Source: Sphaerosporella brunnea (taxonomy: Eukaryota > Ascomycota > Pezizomycetes > Pezizales > Pyronemataceae). Taken from it: a DNA stretch of 44,757 nt. The notes under the pieces are model-generated. The model was given only the letters and a program-made list of their open reading frames with translations. It was not told the origin of the DNA and searched no databases. A program made the position numbers and the translations under genes. The DNA is taken from assembly GCA_008704415.1 (NCBI GenBank), contig VXIS01000364.1, forward strand, positions 1-44,757, in the 5' to 3' direction. This document shows, in pieces, positions 1 to 8,804 of this stretch (positions are counted from its first letter, which is position 1; every line of letters begins with the position of its first letter).

Positions 1-2
1 TT

Positions 3-611
3 GACTTGTCCCCTGCGGCCCCCAACAATGTTGACGATCGCAGAGCCTTGACCACCGCCAGGACGTTGTCGGGAATCCATTCGCACCTCCGCACGGAGCT
101 CCTACGGGCCCAGATGAGATATCAGGACAACGCCGACGAGCACCGCTTACCGGCCCCTAATTATCAGGTCGGAGACAAGGTCTGGCTTGATGCCCGGAAT
201 TGGAAGACTCGGCGTCCAGCCAGTAAGCTGGACAATAAGCGTCACGGCCCGTTTGAGGTTACCGAGAAGGTCTCGGCATACACCTACCGCCTCCGGCTCC
301 ATGAGGATATGCATGTCCACCCAGTCTTCCATGTCTCGCTCCTGGAACCGGCACCCGATGATCCTTACCCGGGACAACGACAGGACCCACTACCTCCGGT
401 GGAGATTGAGGGCGAGCAGGAGTGGTTTGTCGATCAGATATTGGACTCTCGACTGCATGGACGGTGGCGTAAGCTCCAGTATTTGGTCAACTGGACCGGC
501 TACGATCGGCCGAAGTGGGAACCAGCCGAGATGGTCAATGGTCTGGAAGCTATCGATCGCTTCCACGAGGCCTATCCGGACAAGCCGGGGCCTCTGCCGG
601 AAGATGAATGA
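3..611 (+). CDS. Ty3/Gypsy chromovirus integrase C-terminus with chromodomain (5' truncated by window edge)
   Basis: The frame is open at the window edge and ends at TGA 609-611, so this is the last ~200 residues of a retrotransposon Pol polyprotein. Seen in order: a YQDNADEHR/YQVGDKVWLD segment typical of the integrase C-terminal region, a GPFEV motif (GPY/F module), the HPVFHVSLLEP segment, then a chromodomain of the form EWFVDQILD...RKLQYLVNWTGYD...WEPAEMV. In chromoviruses this domain steers integration by binding modified histones. No stop or frameshift is visible in the part present. The LTR follows 34 bp after the stop, as expected for a 3' end. Family assignment is firm; whether the whole element is intact cannot be judged. 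Confidence 0.9.
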   Translation, partial: DLSPAAPNNVDDRRALTTARTLSGIHSHLRTELLRAQMRYQDNADEHRLPAPNYQVGDKVWLDARNWKTRRPASKLDNKRHGPFEVTEKVSAYTYRLRLHEDMHVHPVFHVSLLEPAPDDPYPGQRQDPLPPVEIEGEQEWFVDQILDSRLHGRWRKLQYLVNWTGYDRPKWEPAEMVNGLEAIDRFHEAYPDKPGPLPEDE

Positions 612-645
612 GCGTCGCCGGAGCTCAGCCGTACGAGGGGGATAC

Positions 646-1036
646 TGTCACGGCGCAAGTTGGATGGAGTCTTCCGACTAAGCTACCGGCTTTCACTCTC
701 AATGGAATCGGCTGGAACTCTCAGATCTAAGACTTCAAAGGATGCTGATTCATTTGCTATTCTCAAATTTATCCCCCCGTAGATGGTTGTCACGTGGTGA
801 GGTTCGGAAGTGGGGGTTGTTTGTGGTGTCGTGATGAGGCTCTGTAGGGAGGCTCGGTGGGATGGCTACGAGCCGAGGTTATGTTCGGCTACCACGTGGC
901 GCGGCGCACCGCGCTCACGTGATTGCTATAAGGGGCCTTCGCTTCCGCTTTGTTGTTCGTTTTCCTTTCCTCTTTACTGAACCTTCATATGTCAATCTGA
1001 GTACCTTTGTTCCAATCTGAATCCTGACCGTGCGCA
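646..1036 (+). mobile_element. probable 3' LTR of the Gypsy element
   Basis: A purine-rich tract (GAGGGGGATA, 635-644) lies directly before TGTCACGG at 646, the usual polypurine tract/LTR junction. A TATAA box at 927-931 is followed by a pyrimidine-rich segment, as in an LTR promoter. The 3' edge is inferred from CCGTG near 1028-1036, which resembles the inverse of the start but lacks a clean TGACA end; treat that edge as approximate. The 5' copy is outside the window, so LTR identity cannot be measured. Confidence 0.6.
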
Positions 1037-1780
1037 TCGCGCCTCTTGTCCTGCCTCTTGTCCTGCCTTTGGATCTTGTTCCAGCTCTCGTTCTTGCCCC
1101 CTCTGTACGCGAGTACCTTGGGCCCCTCCAGTCTGTTCTCGACCCTCTCCGTTACAATTTGCTGCGCCCGTGCCTTTCCGCTGCCCACTACCCCTCCGCC
1201 ACGCCTACCACCCTACCCGCTCCCCAACCTATGCATACCGCTGCATCCTGCTGCTGTGAATTTGACCCGGTTTGTCCTCCGCTTGCGGCACAAAGAAAAT
1301 ATAGCTAACGAAACAAAGCAGGCTCCAACCTAAAGCTTGCGGACTCCCCCTCCTGCAGAGTGCAGCTACTGCAAAGAATGCTCGAGGATCGGTTGTGGCT
1401 TCTCCCTAGCACCCCTTCATGCTGTGTCTTCGGCTTCTGGGTAGTTTCTGGGCGTGGCTGCTGTGACTGTTCCCCAGTAACGCGGAGAATATGACCCCCT
1501 CCCGAGACCCTCACAAGGCTCGGGGGTTGGGTGGTAACCATGCTCTGAGGAGTATGATAGGCGCGGGTGGAGTACCCAGTGATGCTTTTGCAGAGGGGAA
1601 ACACTAAGCGGTTTCTTCCAGTTTATCTGTATGGACCCCCCGCAGCAGCCGCTCAGTGGTACGATTGCACACATGAAGGAGGCAATGCTTAGGCGAGAAC
1701 CATAACTGTGAGGGCACACTAACTACAGCATCTAGGAGTGTAACTTATGTATTCCTCGTATTGCCGGCCTGCCTTTTGGT
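1037..1780. other. interval between LTR and piggyBac-type element; no gene seen
   Basis: No reading frame with coding character was recognised. A short inverted repeat (CCCGAG...CTCGGG, about 1502-1525) is the only local structure noted. The outer edge of the following transposon may lie somewhere in here. Confidence 0.4.
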
Positions 1781-1886
1781 TGTCATCCAAACCCTCGAAC
1801 CCGTATCTCTTTCCACACCGAGTCCTGTGCCGAGTCCTGTACCGAATCCTATGCCGAGCCACCATATTTTGAGTACCCTTTTTCAG

Positions 1887-2575
1887 CCATAACTCTTTCA
1901 GTTTTCATTCAATTGACTTAGGGATTAAAGTGACAGACTACCTGTGCTCTCCACCACCCGCTGCTCTTCACCACCCCGCGCTCTTCACTGCCTCGTGCTC
2001 TCCAGCGCCTCGCGCTCTCCACCGCCTCACACTCTCCACCACCCCGCACTCTCCACCACTCTCCACCACCCCGCACTTTCCACCGCTCTCCACCACCCGG
2101 GCTACAATGGCACTTTGCGGAGCCTCATAATTCTGAGCTATGAGGTTTAAGTATCTGTGTTTTGGGTATGCCTATCCTACCACAACTCTGTCAGTTTGCA
2201 TTCGATTGACTTGGGGATTGAAGTAATAGATTACCACCTCATGCTCTACCCAGTCACGCTCTCCGCCTCCCTGCCCTACGATGCTACCTGGTCAAGGTAT
2301 GCAACTCTAAGCGATATGTGTTCTGAGTATTTGTGTTTCGGGTATGCCTATCCTACCACAACTCTGTCGGTTTGCATCCGATTGACTTGGGGATTGAAGT
2401 AACAGATTACCACCTCATGCTCTACCCGGTCACGCTTACCACCTCTCTGCCCTACGATGCTACCTGGCCGATGTACGCAACTCTGAGCGATATGTGTTCT
2501 GAGTATTTGTGTTTCGGGTATGTTAAATCTACCATAACTCTATCAGTTTGCATCCGATTGACTTGGGGATTGAAG
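1887..2575 (+). repeat. left subterminal repeat array: four copies of a 44-bp motif, three in 176-bp tandem units
   Basis: Copies lie at 1887-1930, 2180-2223, 2356-2399 and 2532-2575. The last three are exactly 176 bp apart because they sit in tandem units starting near 2157, 2333 and 2509 (GGGTATGCCTATCC... at 2164 and 2340). The core reads CAGTTTGCATYCGATTGACTT. The block 1945-2105 between copies one and two is a degenerate CTCTCCACCAC-type simple repeat. Repeated motifs close to an element end are typical transposase-binding sites; that role is inferred. Confidence 0.85.
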
Positions 2576-2676
2576 TAACAGATTACCACCTCATGCTCTA
2601 CCTAGTTAGGCTCGCCACCACCCCGCGCTCTCTACCACACCGCAATCTCCACCACCTTGTGCTGGTGTACACCTCG

Positions 2677-2840
2677 ATAGGCGGCCGTTAGGCTGTGGTT
2701 TAACGTCATTTCGGACCCATGCACCTGAATAGGCGGCCGTTAGGCTGTAGTTTAACGTCATTTCGGACCAATACACCTCCAATAGGTGGCCACTAGGCAG
2801 TAGTTTAACGTCATTTCGGACATCTCAATAGGCAGCGCGA
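2677..2840 (+). repeat. ~52-bp tandem repeat, three copies plus a partial one
   Basis: ATAGGCGGCCGTTAGGCTGT begins at 2677 and again at 2729. A diverged copy starts at 2782 and a partial one at 2828. Each unit contains TTTAACGTCATTTCGGAC. It lies between the left subterminal array and the 3' end of the companion gene, inside the transposon. Function unknown. Confidence 0.85.
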
Positions 2841-2864
2841 TCTTCAAGCAGTGGTTTATTTGGA

Positions 2865-3371
2865 TTAATAATAATTTGGATGAAGGTAAAAACGTGGATC
2901 TATCTCCTCATCCTCTTCTTCCTCTTCCTCCTCGTCCTCCTGTTCCCCCCCCTTTTTTTTTCTCTTTTCTTCCTCGTTTCCCTTGTGGTATATCGCCTTC
3001 CAAGCCTCGTAGTCGCTTCGCTCCTTTTCTTGCCGCTCTCGAGCCCATTTGATACCAAGAAGGCGCTGCTTCTCCAAAGCGATACACCTGAGTCTTCGTG
3101 CTTCTGCCTTAGCTTCTAAAAAATCCGTCAGCATCTGCTAACTTGACTAAAACATAGAATAAACATTACCGCGTTTAAAGAATCGAATATTTGCTTTCGT
3201 CAGCTCTTTCGGTCCCTCCGCATAAGCCTGAGCCAGTTCAGTTTTAGCACGGTGTTGCTCATCCTTCCAATGCTGCGCTTCCTTCATTTTCAGGATTTTA
3301 AGACGCCGAGCTGCCTTGCGGGCCTGACGATTATCATGCGAAAGCTTTGGTCGGGGTTTGGTGTGAGGCAT
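2865..3371 (-). CDS. companion gene of the piggyBac-type element: 150-aa basic/acidic coiled-coil protein
   Basis: Two exons on the minus strand: 3371-3170 and 3115-2865, joined over a 54-nt intron (3116-3169). The intron has a GTAATG donor, a GCTGACG branch and a TTTTTTAG acceptor. The join keeps frame and removes the in-frame stop that would otherwise end exon 1. The protein starts MPHTKPRPKL, is very rich in Lys, Arg and Ala (ARKAARRLKILKMKEAQHWK; AKAEARRLRC), is predicted helical or coiled-coil, and ends with a KKKGG stretch, a run of Asp/Glu and DPRFYLHPNYY. I recognise no domain. It lies inside the transposon, head-to-head with the transposase (317 bp between the two ATGs), so the two probably share a promoter region. 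A DNA-binding or regulatory accessory role is a guess. Confidence 0.65.
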
Positions 3372-3688
3372 ATGAAAGATAGGAATAGGATTGTCGTGTG
3401 CTTTGGAGGGATAAAGGAGCAGAAAGATGCCTTTTAGTATTTATCCACTTGCTTGCTTAGCTCGTGCGGCCTCTCATGCTAGTGATCATTCGGATCTGAG
3501 CACTGAAAGCGGTAATATCTCCTGAAGGCTTCGGATCAGTAAACCAAGTATGGTAAAATCTAGCGAACGCCTTGAATCTACTCTGCATATGTAAATGCAA
3601 ACGCAAAGGCAAATGCATCGTTATCTTCTCCTCACCCGAACTTCTCGAAAAAACAACAAGCACCACCACCACCAGGACCACTACTACC

Positions 3689-6079
3689 ATGCAGCCTTCA
3701 ACAATAATTCAGCAGGAGGACGAATTCCTATACGAAGACTCAGATGAAACAGATGAGGAGGATTGGGATGATGCAGACTCGGAAATGGATCAGGAAACAG
3801 AAGCAGCAGACGTTCTAGAATATCAATTCCGCGATCTTGCCGGTGAAAATATTGAAATTACTTTTGATTCAATCACGAACGAAAGATGGCCTGACACGTA
3901 CACACCACCAAGCCTTGATAATGCATGTGACAGAGATTTTACTCCTTTTACGTCACAGCATAGCCGTCACAATGCAAAGTCTTCACTTCCACCAAATCAC
4001 GAGCTCGACAGTCCTCTTGCATATTTTCTCCTTTTTTTTTCTGCTGACATAATGAATCACATTGTAGCTAGTACTAATCAGTATGCTACGTCACACCCAT
4101 CTCGCCAAGGACAATCATCACGAGAATGGCACCTTACAACGGCACAAGAACTTTACTGCTGGATTGCGCTCGTAATCTACATGTCTGTACTACACAATAG
4201 CGGCAGTGAAAAGGTAGTAAAAGAGTACTGGAAGGAATCAAGCTTAACCTGTCACCCAGCGATGAAGCACATGGGTGTAAACCGCTTTGAGCAGATAAAA
4301 CAATACTTGCATATTCGTCAGCCGGAAAATCCCCTTACACCTGCAGTCAGCCAACCCTCTACCGGCAAGCACAAAAGAAAGTTGTCTCACGCAATAAAAC
4401 CTATGGTGTACGACAAATTGGAGCCTCTTACTACTCAGGTAGTAACAGCCTCTAAAGCATATCTTATCCCCGCTACAGAGCTTTCTTTGGATGAGATGAT
4501 AGTCAAGTTCAAAGGGAGAAGTAAGGACACCAACATATTTAAGCATAAGCCAATTAAAAAAGGCCATAAGATATTCGCTCTCTGTTGGAGGGGTTACACT
4601 TGGGATTGGAGGTACAGCTCTCGAGTGCAACATATCATCGGAGTTCCTCTGCAGAAAAAACCTCGGAAGTCTAAAGCTACAAGCAACAAAGCTGCAGGCA
4701 AGAAAGCGGCAGGTACGAAGGTGACAGGTAAGAAAGCAGCAGCAGCCAAAAAAGCATTGGGCAAGAAAGCAGCAGGTGACCATGCAGCAGGTGACGAAGC
4801 AGCAGGCACGAAAGCAGCAAACAAGAAAGCTTCAGCTGCGGGCGACAAAGCTGCAGGCAACAAAGCTGCGGGCAACAAAGCTGCGGACGACAAAGCTGCA
4901 GACGACGATACTGAACACTCTCCTACCTCACAAATGGTATTGCATCTGGCTAAGACCCTACCATATGATAGGTATTTGTTCCATATTTACATGGACAACT
5001 ACTTTACAACAGTTCCGCTATTTTCAGATCTTCGCAAGCTTGGTATTGGTGCAGCTGGAACCACGAGACAAAATGCGAAAGGATATTCGGTAGAATTTTC
5101 AGATGTAAAGCGAAGCCAGCGAAATTTAGAGTGGAATACTCTTAAAGCTAAGGTTGTAGGAGATGAAAGCGCACCAGTTTTATCATTGCTCTGGATGGAT
5201 AGCAATTATGTCACCTTCCTAACGACTATCTACAATGTTCACGGCAAGGAAAACTATGTGGTCAGCAAGCGAAAGCGTCGAGCAGGTACAACCAAAGCTG
5301 ATAGAAATGTTCAAAAACATTACGGCTCTGACGAAAAGGAAAAGCTCTTCCCAATCCCAAAAGCAATCTGGGATTACAACCACTTCATGAATGGTGTGGA
5401 TCTCCATGATCAAAAGCGAGCGCATCTATTCAGCCACCTCAGAACTCGAAGAAATTGGTTTTGTCTATTCTTCTGGCTGCTGGATGTGATCATCATCAAT
5501 GCACACATCTTGTATCTCGTAGCGAAACAAGAGTCTGGAACACCCCTAAAGCACCTGATGAGCCATCGAGAATTCCGCATCCGTCTTGTTGATCAACTCC
5601 TCAACACCTACAGCACCAAGCGCGTACAAGTCAGCATCGCAGTTGACCAAGCGCGTAGCTCAATGGACTTAAACAGCTCCAAGAACGTACCTGGACTCGA
5701 TGAACCACTTGCCCCGGGATCCCATAAGGCCAGCTTCTTGCCTACCCGTGAAGGATCGAAGTCGCGTCAAAAAAAGGGTACCTGCACATATTGCAGAGTA
5801 GTCAGCAAGGACACAGCATTGCAAGAGGTTTCACTTAACACAAGTTCGAGACGATCACAAACTTCCAACTACTGCAACGATTGCAACGTTTATCTTTGCC
5901 CGGACAAGTGCTGGAACGAATATCATGCTAAAAGGGCGACGGTGATATCCGGAGAGTGTGGCAGCAGTAAAGAAGGTGGAGTTGGTAGAGTGGGAGGGGT
6001 TGGTGGAGAGCGGACGGATACCGGGATGCGGACAGAGCATGAGGATGGTGCAGAGCGCGAGCATGGTGGACAGCGCTGA
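3689..6079 (+). CDS. piggyBac-type transposase (DDE_Tnp_1_7), 796 aa, apparently intact
   Basis: Cut-and-paste DNA transposase. The start was placed at ATG 3689 because it is followed by an acidic N-terminus typical of the family (EDEFLYEDSDETDEEDWDD); the frame itself is open from 3572. The RNase-H-like catalytic core shows the three acidic residues in their family context: D268 (SLDEMIVKFKGR), D436 (HIYMDNYFTT) and D571 (HFMNGVDLHDQ). A C-terminal Cys-rich domain follows from residue ~699 (CTYC...YCNDC...LCPDKC...H), as in piggyBac, where it binds the terminal repeats. Odd features: residues ~323-411, between D268 and D436, are a low-complexity Lys/Ala/Gly/Asp repeat absent from typical members, and the last ~45 residues are encoded by the adjoining minisatellite. 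No stop, frameshift or intron was found, so it may be active. Confidence 0.92.
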   Translation: MQPSTIIQQEDEFLYEDSDETDEEDWDDADSEMDQETEAADVLEYQFRDLAGENIEITFDSITNERWPDTYTPPSLDNACDRDFTPFTSQHSRHNAKSSLPPNHELDSPLAYFLLFFSADIMNHIVASTNQYATSHPSRQGQSSREWHLTTAQELYCWIALVIYMSVLHNSGSEKVVKEYWKESSLTCHPAMKHMGVNRFEQIKQYLHIRQPENPLTPAVSQPSTGKHKRKLSHAIKPMVYDKLEPLTTQVVTASKAYLIPATELSLDEMIVKFKGRSKDTNIFKHKPIKKGHKIFALCWRGYTWDWRYSSRVQHIIGVPLQKKPRKSKATSNKAAGKKAAGTKVTGKKAAAAKKALGKKAAGDHAAGDEAAGTKAANKKASAAGDKAAGNKAAGNKAADDKAADDDTEHSPTSQMVLHLAKTLPYDRYLFHIYMDNYFTTVPLFSDLRKLGIGAAGTTRQNAKGYSVEFSDVKRSQRNLEWNTLKAKVVGDESAPVLSLLWMDSNYVTFLTTIYNVHGKENYVVSKRKRRAGTTKADRNVQKHYGSDEKEKLFPIPKAIWDYNHFMNGVDLHDQKRAHLFSHLRTRRNWFCLFFWLLDVIIINAHILYLVAKQESGTPLKHLMSHREFRIRLVDQLLNTYSTKRVQVSIAVDQARSSMDLNSSKNVPGLDEPLAPGSHKASFLPTREGSKSRQKKGTCTYCRVVSKDTALQEVSLNTSSRRSQTSNYCNDCNVYLCPDKCWNEYHAKRATVISGECGSSKEGGVGRVGGVGGERTDTGMRTEHEDGAEREHGGQR

Positions 6080-6410
6080 GTGGTGGAGAGCGGACGGATA
6101 GTGCAAAGCGGAGAGAGCGTGAGGATAGTGGAGAGCGTGAGGATGGTGGACAGCGCTGAGTGGTGGAGGGCGGGCGGATAGTGGAAAGCGGAGAGAGCGT
6201 GAGGATAGTGGAGAGCGTGAGGATGGTGGACAGCGCTGAGTGGTGGAGGGCGGGCGGATAGTGGAAAGCGGAGAGAGCGTGAGGATAGTGGAGAGCGTGA
6301 AGATGGTGGACAGCGCTAAGTGGGGGAGGGCGGGCCGATAGTGGAAAGCGGAGAGAGCGTGAGGATAGTGGAGAGCGTGAGGATGGTGGACAGCGCTGAG
6401 TGGTGGAGGG
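5996..6410 (+). repeat. 80-bp minisatellite at the 3' end of the transposase gene
   Basis: CAGCGCTGAG recurs at 6071, 6151, 6231, 6311 (one change) and 6391, an exact 80-bp period. Within the unit, GTGAGGATRGTGGAGAGC-like subrepeats occur. The transposase stop TGA (6077-6079) lies in the first CAGCGCTGAG. The purine-rich strand is the inverse of the CTCTCCACC repeat on the left side of the element. Confidence 0.9.
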
Positions 6411-6446
6411 CATGACCGAATAAAGCATGAGGTGCGTAATCTGCAG

Positions 6447-6786
6447 CTTCAATCCTCAAGTCAATCAGATGAAAACTGACGGAGTTGTGGCAGCAAAAGC
6501 GTACTTAAAACATAGAGGCTCGGGGTGGGACTCGGCGCAGGACTCGGCGTGGGACGCGATGCGGGGTTCGGAAGCGTTGGAGCTTGGAGGATGTGGTGGG
6601 TAATCTGCGGCTTCAAACCCCAAGTCAATCGGATGAAAACTGACAGAGTTATGGAAGTGTACTCAAAACATCGAGGCTCGGCGCAGGACTCGGCGTGGGA
6701 CGCGATGCAGGTTTGGAGCGTGGAGCGTTGAGATATTTACCGCTTCAAACTGCAAGTCAATTGGATGAAAACTGGCAAAGGTATGA
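6447..6786 (-). repeat. right subterminal repeat array: three inverted copies of the 44-bp motif
   Basis: Copies at 6447-6490, 6611-6654 and ~6743-6786 contain CAAGTCAATCRGATGAAAAC, the reverse complement of the left-side motif. Each is followed outward by GACTCGGCG/GGCTCGGCG-rich sequence, which mirrors the ACCGAGTCC-rich segment at 1800-1862. The inverted orientation relative to the left array supports one element spanning both. Confidence 0.85.
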
Positions 6787-6890
6787 CCGGAGAAGCATAG
6801 AGGTTCAGGGCAAGGCTCGGCGTAGGACGCGACACGGGTTATTGGAGTGTACAGCCGTGGAGCGCGCACACGCTGCGCCCCACCACTGCA

Positions 6891-7313
6891 TATCACTCGA
6901 CTCCCATTAACCACCGACCCCCCCTGTCTGGAGTTTGGAGTGCCAAGCCATCGATAAAAGGGATACCTCGCAGTGGCGAAGTCACTGCGCCACTGCAGTA
7001 GGAATTTCACGGTACCCACCTAGGTACTGAAGTAAGTACCAACATACCCTGCAGCAGAAAGCCCAGAAATGGCTGAATTCGAAACAGCAGAAGAAGAATA
7101 AGAACACGAACAAGAACAAGCAACTATCTCACTCTGTCCGTTCGTTTATTCGTTCTTCCACAAAGTAGGTAACGTTGCCAGCAAGAGTGTTCCTTCCCTC
7201 AACCAACCCACAACTCAACCCTCAACAACCAACCTCCACCAACCACCACCACCCACCACCCACCACCCACCATCAACCCACCACCCATCGCAAATCAGAA
7301 CCTCCTCACGACA
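6891..7313 (+). promoter_or_regulatory. upstream region and leader of the phosphatidylserine synthase gene
   Basis: No gene seen. A TATA-like GATAAAAGGG lies at 6952-6961. The 100 bp before the start codon are rich in CAACC/CCACC repeats (7200-7290), a common make-up of fungal 5' leaders. Confidence 0.4.
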
Positions 7314-8096
7314 ATGCAGCGAAGAAACGGCGGCACGCCCCCATCATCGTCGTACTCCTCCGCTGCGAAAGCAGCAGGCGAAGAGACAAAACTGGTCGCG
7401 CTCGCGCACGACGACCGGCACTTCAGCATGCTACGCGCGCTGCACCTGGCAGATCTGATCACGGAGCTGAACGGGTTCTGCGGGGCGATGAGTATCTTTT
7501 CGTCGCTGCGGTACTGTCTCGGCGACGCGAGCGACCTGACAAATCTGTACCTGGCCATGGTCTTCGTACCCTTCGGGCTGTTCTTTGATTTCATGGATGG
7601 AAAAGTCGCGCGCTGGAGGAAGAAGAGTAGTCTCATGGGACAGGAACTGGATTCGCTTGCTGATTTGGTATGTTCTTTTGCTGAGATTGAGGAGGGAATG
7701 ATTGAGGCTGACTGCTTTGCTCGGTGACAGATCTCCTTCGGCATGGCCCCAGCATCCTGTGCCTTCGCCCTCGGCTTCCGCACCTTCCTCGACACAGTGC
7801 TGCTCTCCTTCTTCGTGCTCTGCGGCCTCTCGCGGCTCGCCCGCTTCAACGTAACCGTGCAGACGCTGCCCAAGGACGAGACCGGCAAGAGTAAATACTT
7901 TGAGGGCACGCCAATCCCGACCACTCTCAGCATCGTGTTCCTGATGGCGTACTGGGCGAGCAAAGGCTGGATCCTTGAGCAGATCCCTGGCGGAACCCTA
8001 GGCGAGGGCCTCTGGGAGTTTCATCCCGCCGTCCTGATCTTTTGCGTCTCGGGTTGTGCTATGGTTAGCAAGAGTATTAAGATTCCGAAGATATGA
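7314..8096 (+). CDS. CHO1: CDP-diacylglycerol--serine O-phosphatidyltransferase (phosphatidylserine synthase), 239 aa
   Basis: Makes phosphatidylserine from CDP-diacylglycerol and L-serine in the endoplasmic reticulum membrane, the first step of the route to phosphatidylethanolamine and phosphatidylcholine. Two exons, 7314-7667 and 7731-8096, flank a 63-nt intron (GTATGT...GCTGAC...GACAG). The join restores the CDP-alcohol phosphatidyltransferase signature D-x2-D-G-x2-A-R-x8-G-x3-D-x3-[11 protein letters not shown] from residue ~92 and GQELDSLAD from ~109, with the last Asp just before the intron. Hydrophobic segments follow ([48 protein letters not shown]). Length fits fungal Cho1/Pps1 (about 240-280 aa). 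The N-terminus before residue 35 is variable. Assignment is firm at family level. Confidence 0.93.
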
Positions 8097-8440
8097 AGCA
8101 CCGCCACAAACTACCATGATGATGACGACGACGCATTATACACGGAGAGCTCGGTGGATGAAGGGAACGGTGATGAGGATATCTTTTGCGGTTTTTTTGT
8201 TTTGATTCTTTTTATTTTATTTTTCCTGCATTTTTTCTTCTGAACTGGAACGAGGGAAGGACTGAATAGGCCAATGAAAGCAAAGCAAAGCAAAGCAAAG
8301 CAAAGCAAAGCGTTGTTCTTGATTTGATTGATACGAGTTTGTGTTTTTTTGTTTTTCTTGATTGCTTTCGCCCAACCTCATCACTACCAAGACCACCACC
8401 ACCACCACCACCACCACCATCACCAACACCACCCCCAACA
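8097..8440 (+). other. 3' region of PSS gene and leader of the next gene
   Basis: No gene. A pentanucleotide repeat (GCAAA)n lies at 8279-8310, and a CCACCACCA-rich leader (8390-8440) directly precedes the next ATG. Confidence 0.6.
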
Positions 8441-8804
8441 ATGTCGAACTCCTCGAACGGCGGCGATGCGCGCACCGTAGACTTCGAAACGCTGGATCGC
8501 CGGTACGCGATAGCCGTGAATCTCGAATGCTGGGAGTTGCTGGCAATGCATTCGATCGCCAACGACGAGGTGAGCCGCACGCGCGCGCACGCGTGTGCAG
8601 ATATCAAGGGAACACCGAACCGCGAATAGCTGACCAGTGATATTCCATGTATCTATCTAGTCAATCCCGCGGATCCGCCTGCGCATGATGAAAGCTTTCG
8701 CCGGCCTGCCTCCGGGAGGTGGCGCCACGGCAGTCTCCGCCCCAGCACCCCCGACGACGGCATCGAGAAGGGGAGGAGGCAACGGAAGTAACCGGTGGCT
8801 GTGA
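8441..8804 (+). CDS. unrecognised 90-aa protein, two exons
   Basis: Exon 8441-8569, a 91-nt intron (8570-8660; GTGAGC donor, GCTGACC branch, TCTAG acceptor) and exon 8661-8804. The join is in phase 0, and both exons are open only in this frame. The protein begins MSNSSNGG, has a compact helical centre (FETLDRRYAIAVNLECWELL; HSIANDE joined to SIPRIRLRMMKAFAGLPPGG) and a Ser/Gly/Arg-rich tail ending NRWL. The spliced product reads like a conserved small fungal protein, but I do not recognise a family. It sits 344 bp downstream of the phosphatidylserine synthase on the same strand, with its own CCACCA-rich leader. The ATG context (CCAACAATGTC) is good. Confidence 0.6.

Larger units (their letters stand above)
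1790..6890. mobile_element. piggyBac-type DNA transposon with two genes and complex subterminal inverted repeats (ends approximate)
   Basis: The element is recognised from its transposase (3689-6079) and from terminal sequence families that occur in opposite orientation on the two sides. A ~44-bp motif around ATTCGATTGACTTGGGG occurs four times on the left (+) and three times on the right (reverse complement). CCGAGTCC/GCCGAGCC-rich sequence at 1800-1862 mirrors 6510-6560, 6670-6705 and 6800-6830. CTCTCCACC-rich sequence at 1945-2105 mirrors the GGTGGAGAG-rich minisatellite at 6000-6410. A companion gene is transcribed the other way from the transposase. No clean pair of CCC-type TIRs with flanking TTAA was found; a TTAA at 6907-6910 is a candidate right target site only. 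Exact ends are therefore open. Confidence 0.75.

Noticed and set aside
2157..2600. Evenly spaced repeats that could suggest a CRISPR array
   Set aside because: Units are 176-bp direct tandem repeats without short unique spacers, in a eukaryotic transposon.
5928..6452. 174-codon minus-strand open frame rich in Ser/Pro/Leu repeats
   Set aside because: Translation of the 80-bp minisatellite; open only because the unit lacks stops in that frame.
7295..7963. 222-codon minus-strand open frame
   Set aside because: Antisense to the phosphatidylserine synthase gene and crosses its intron.
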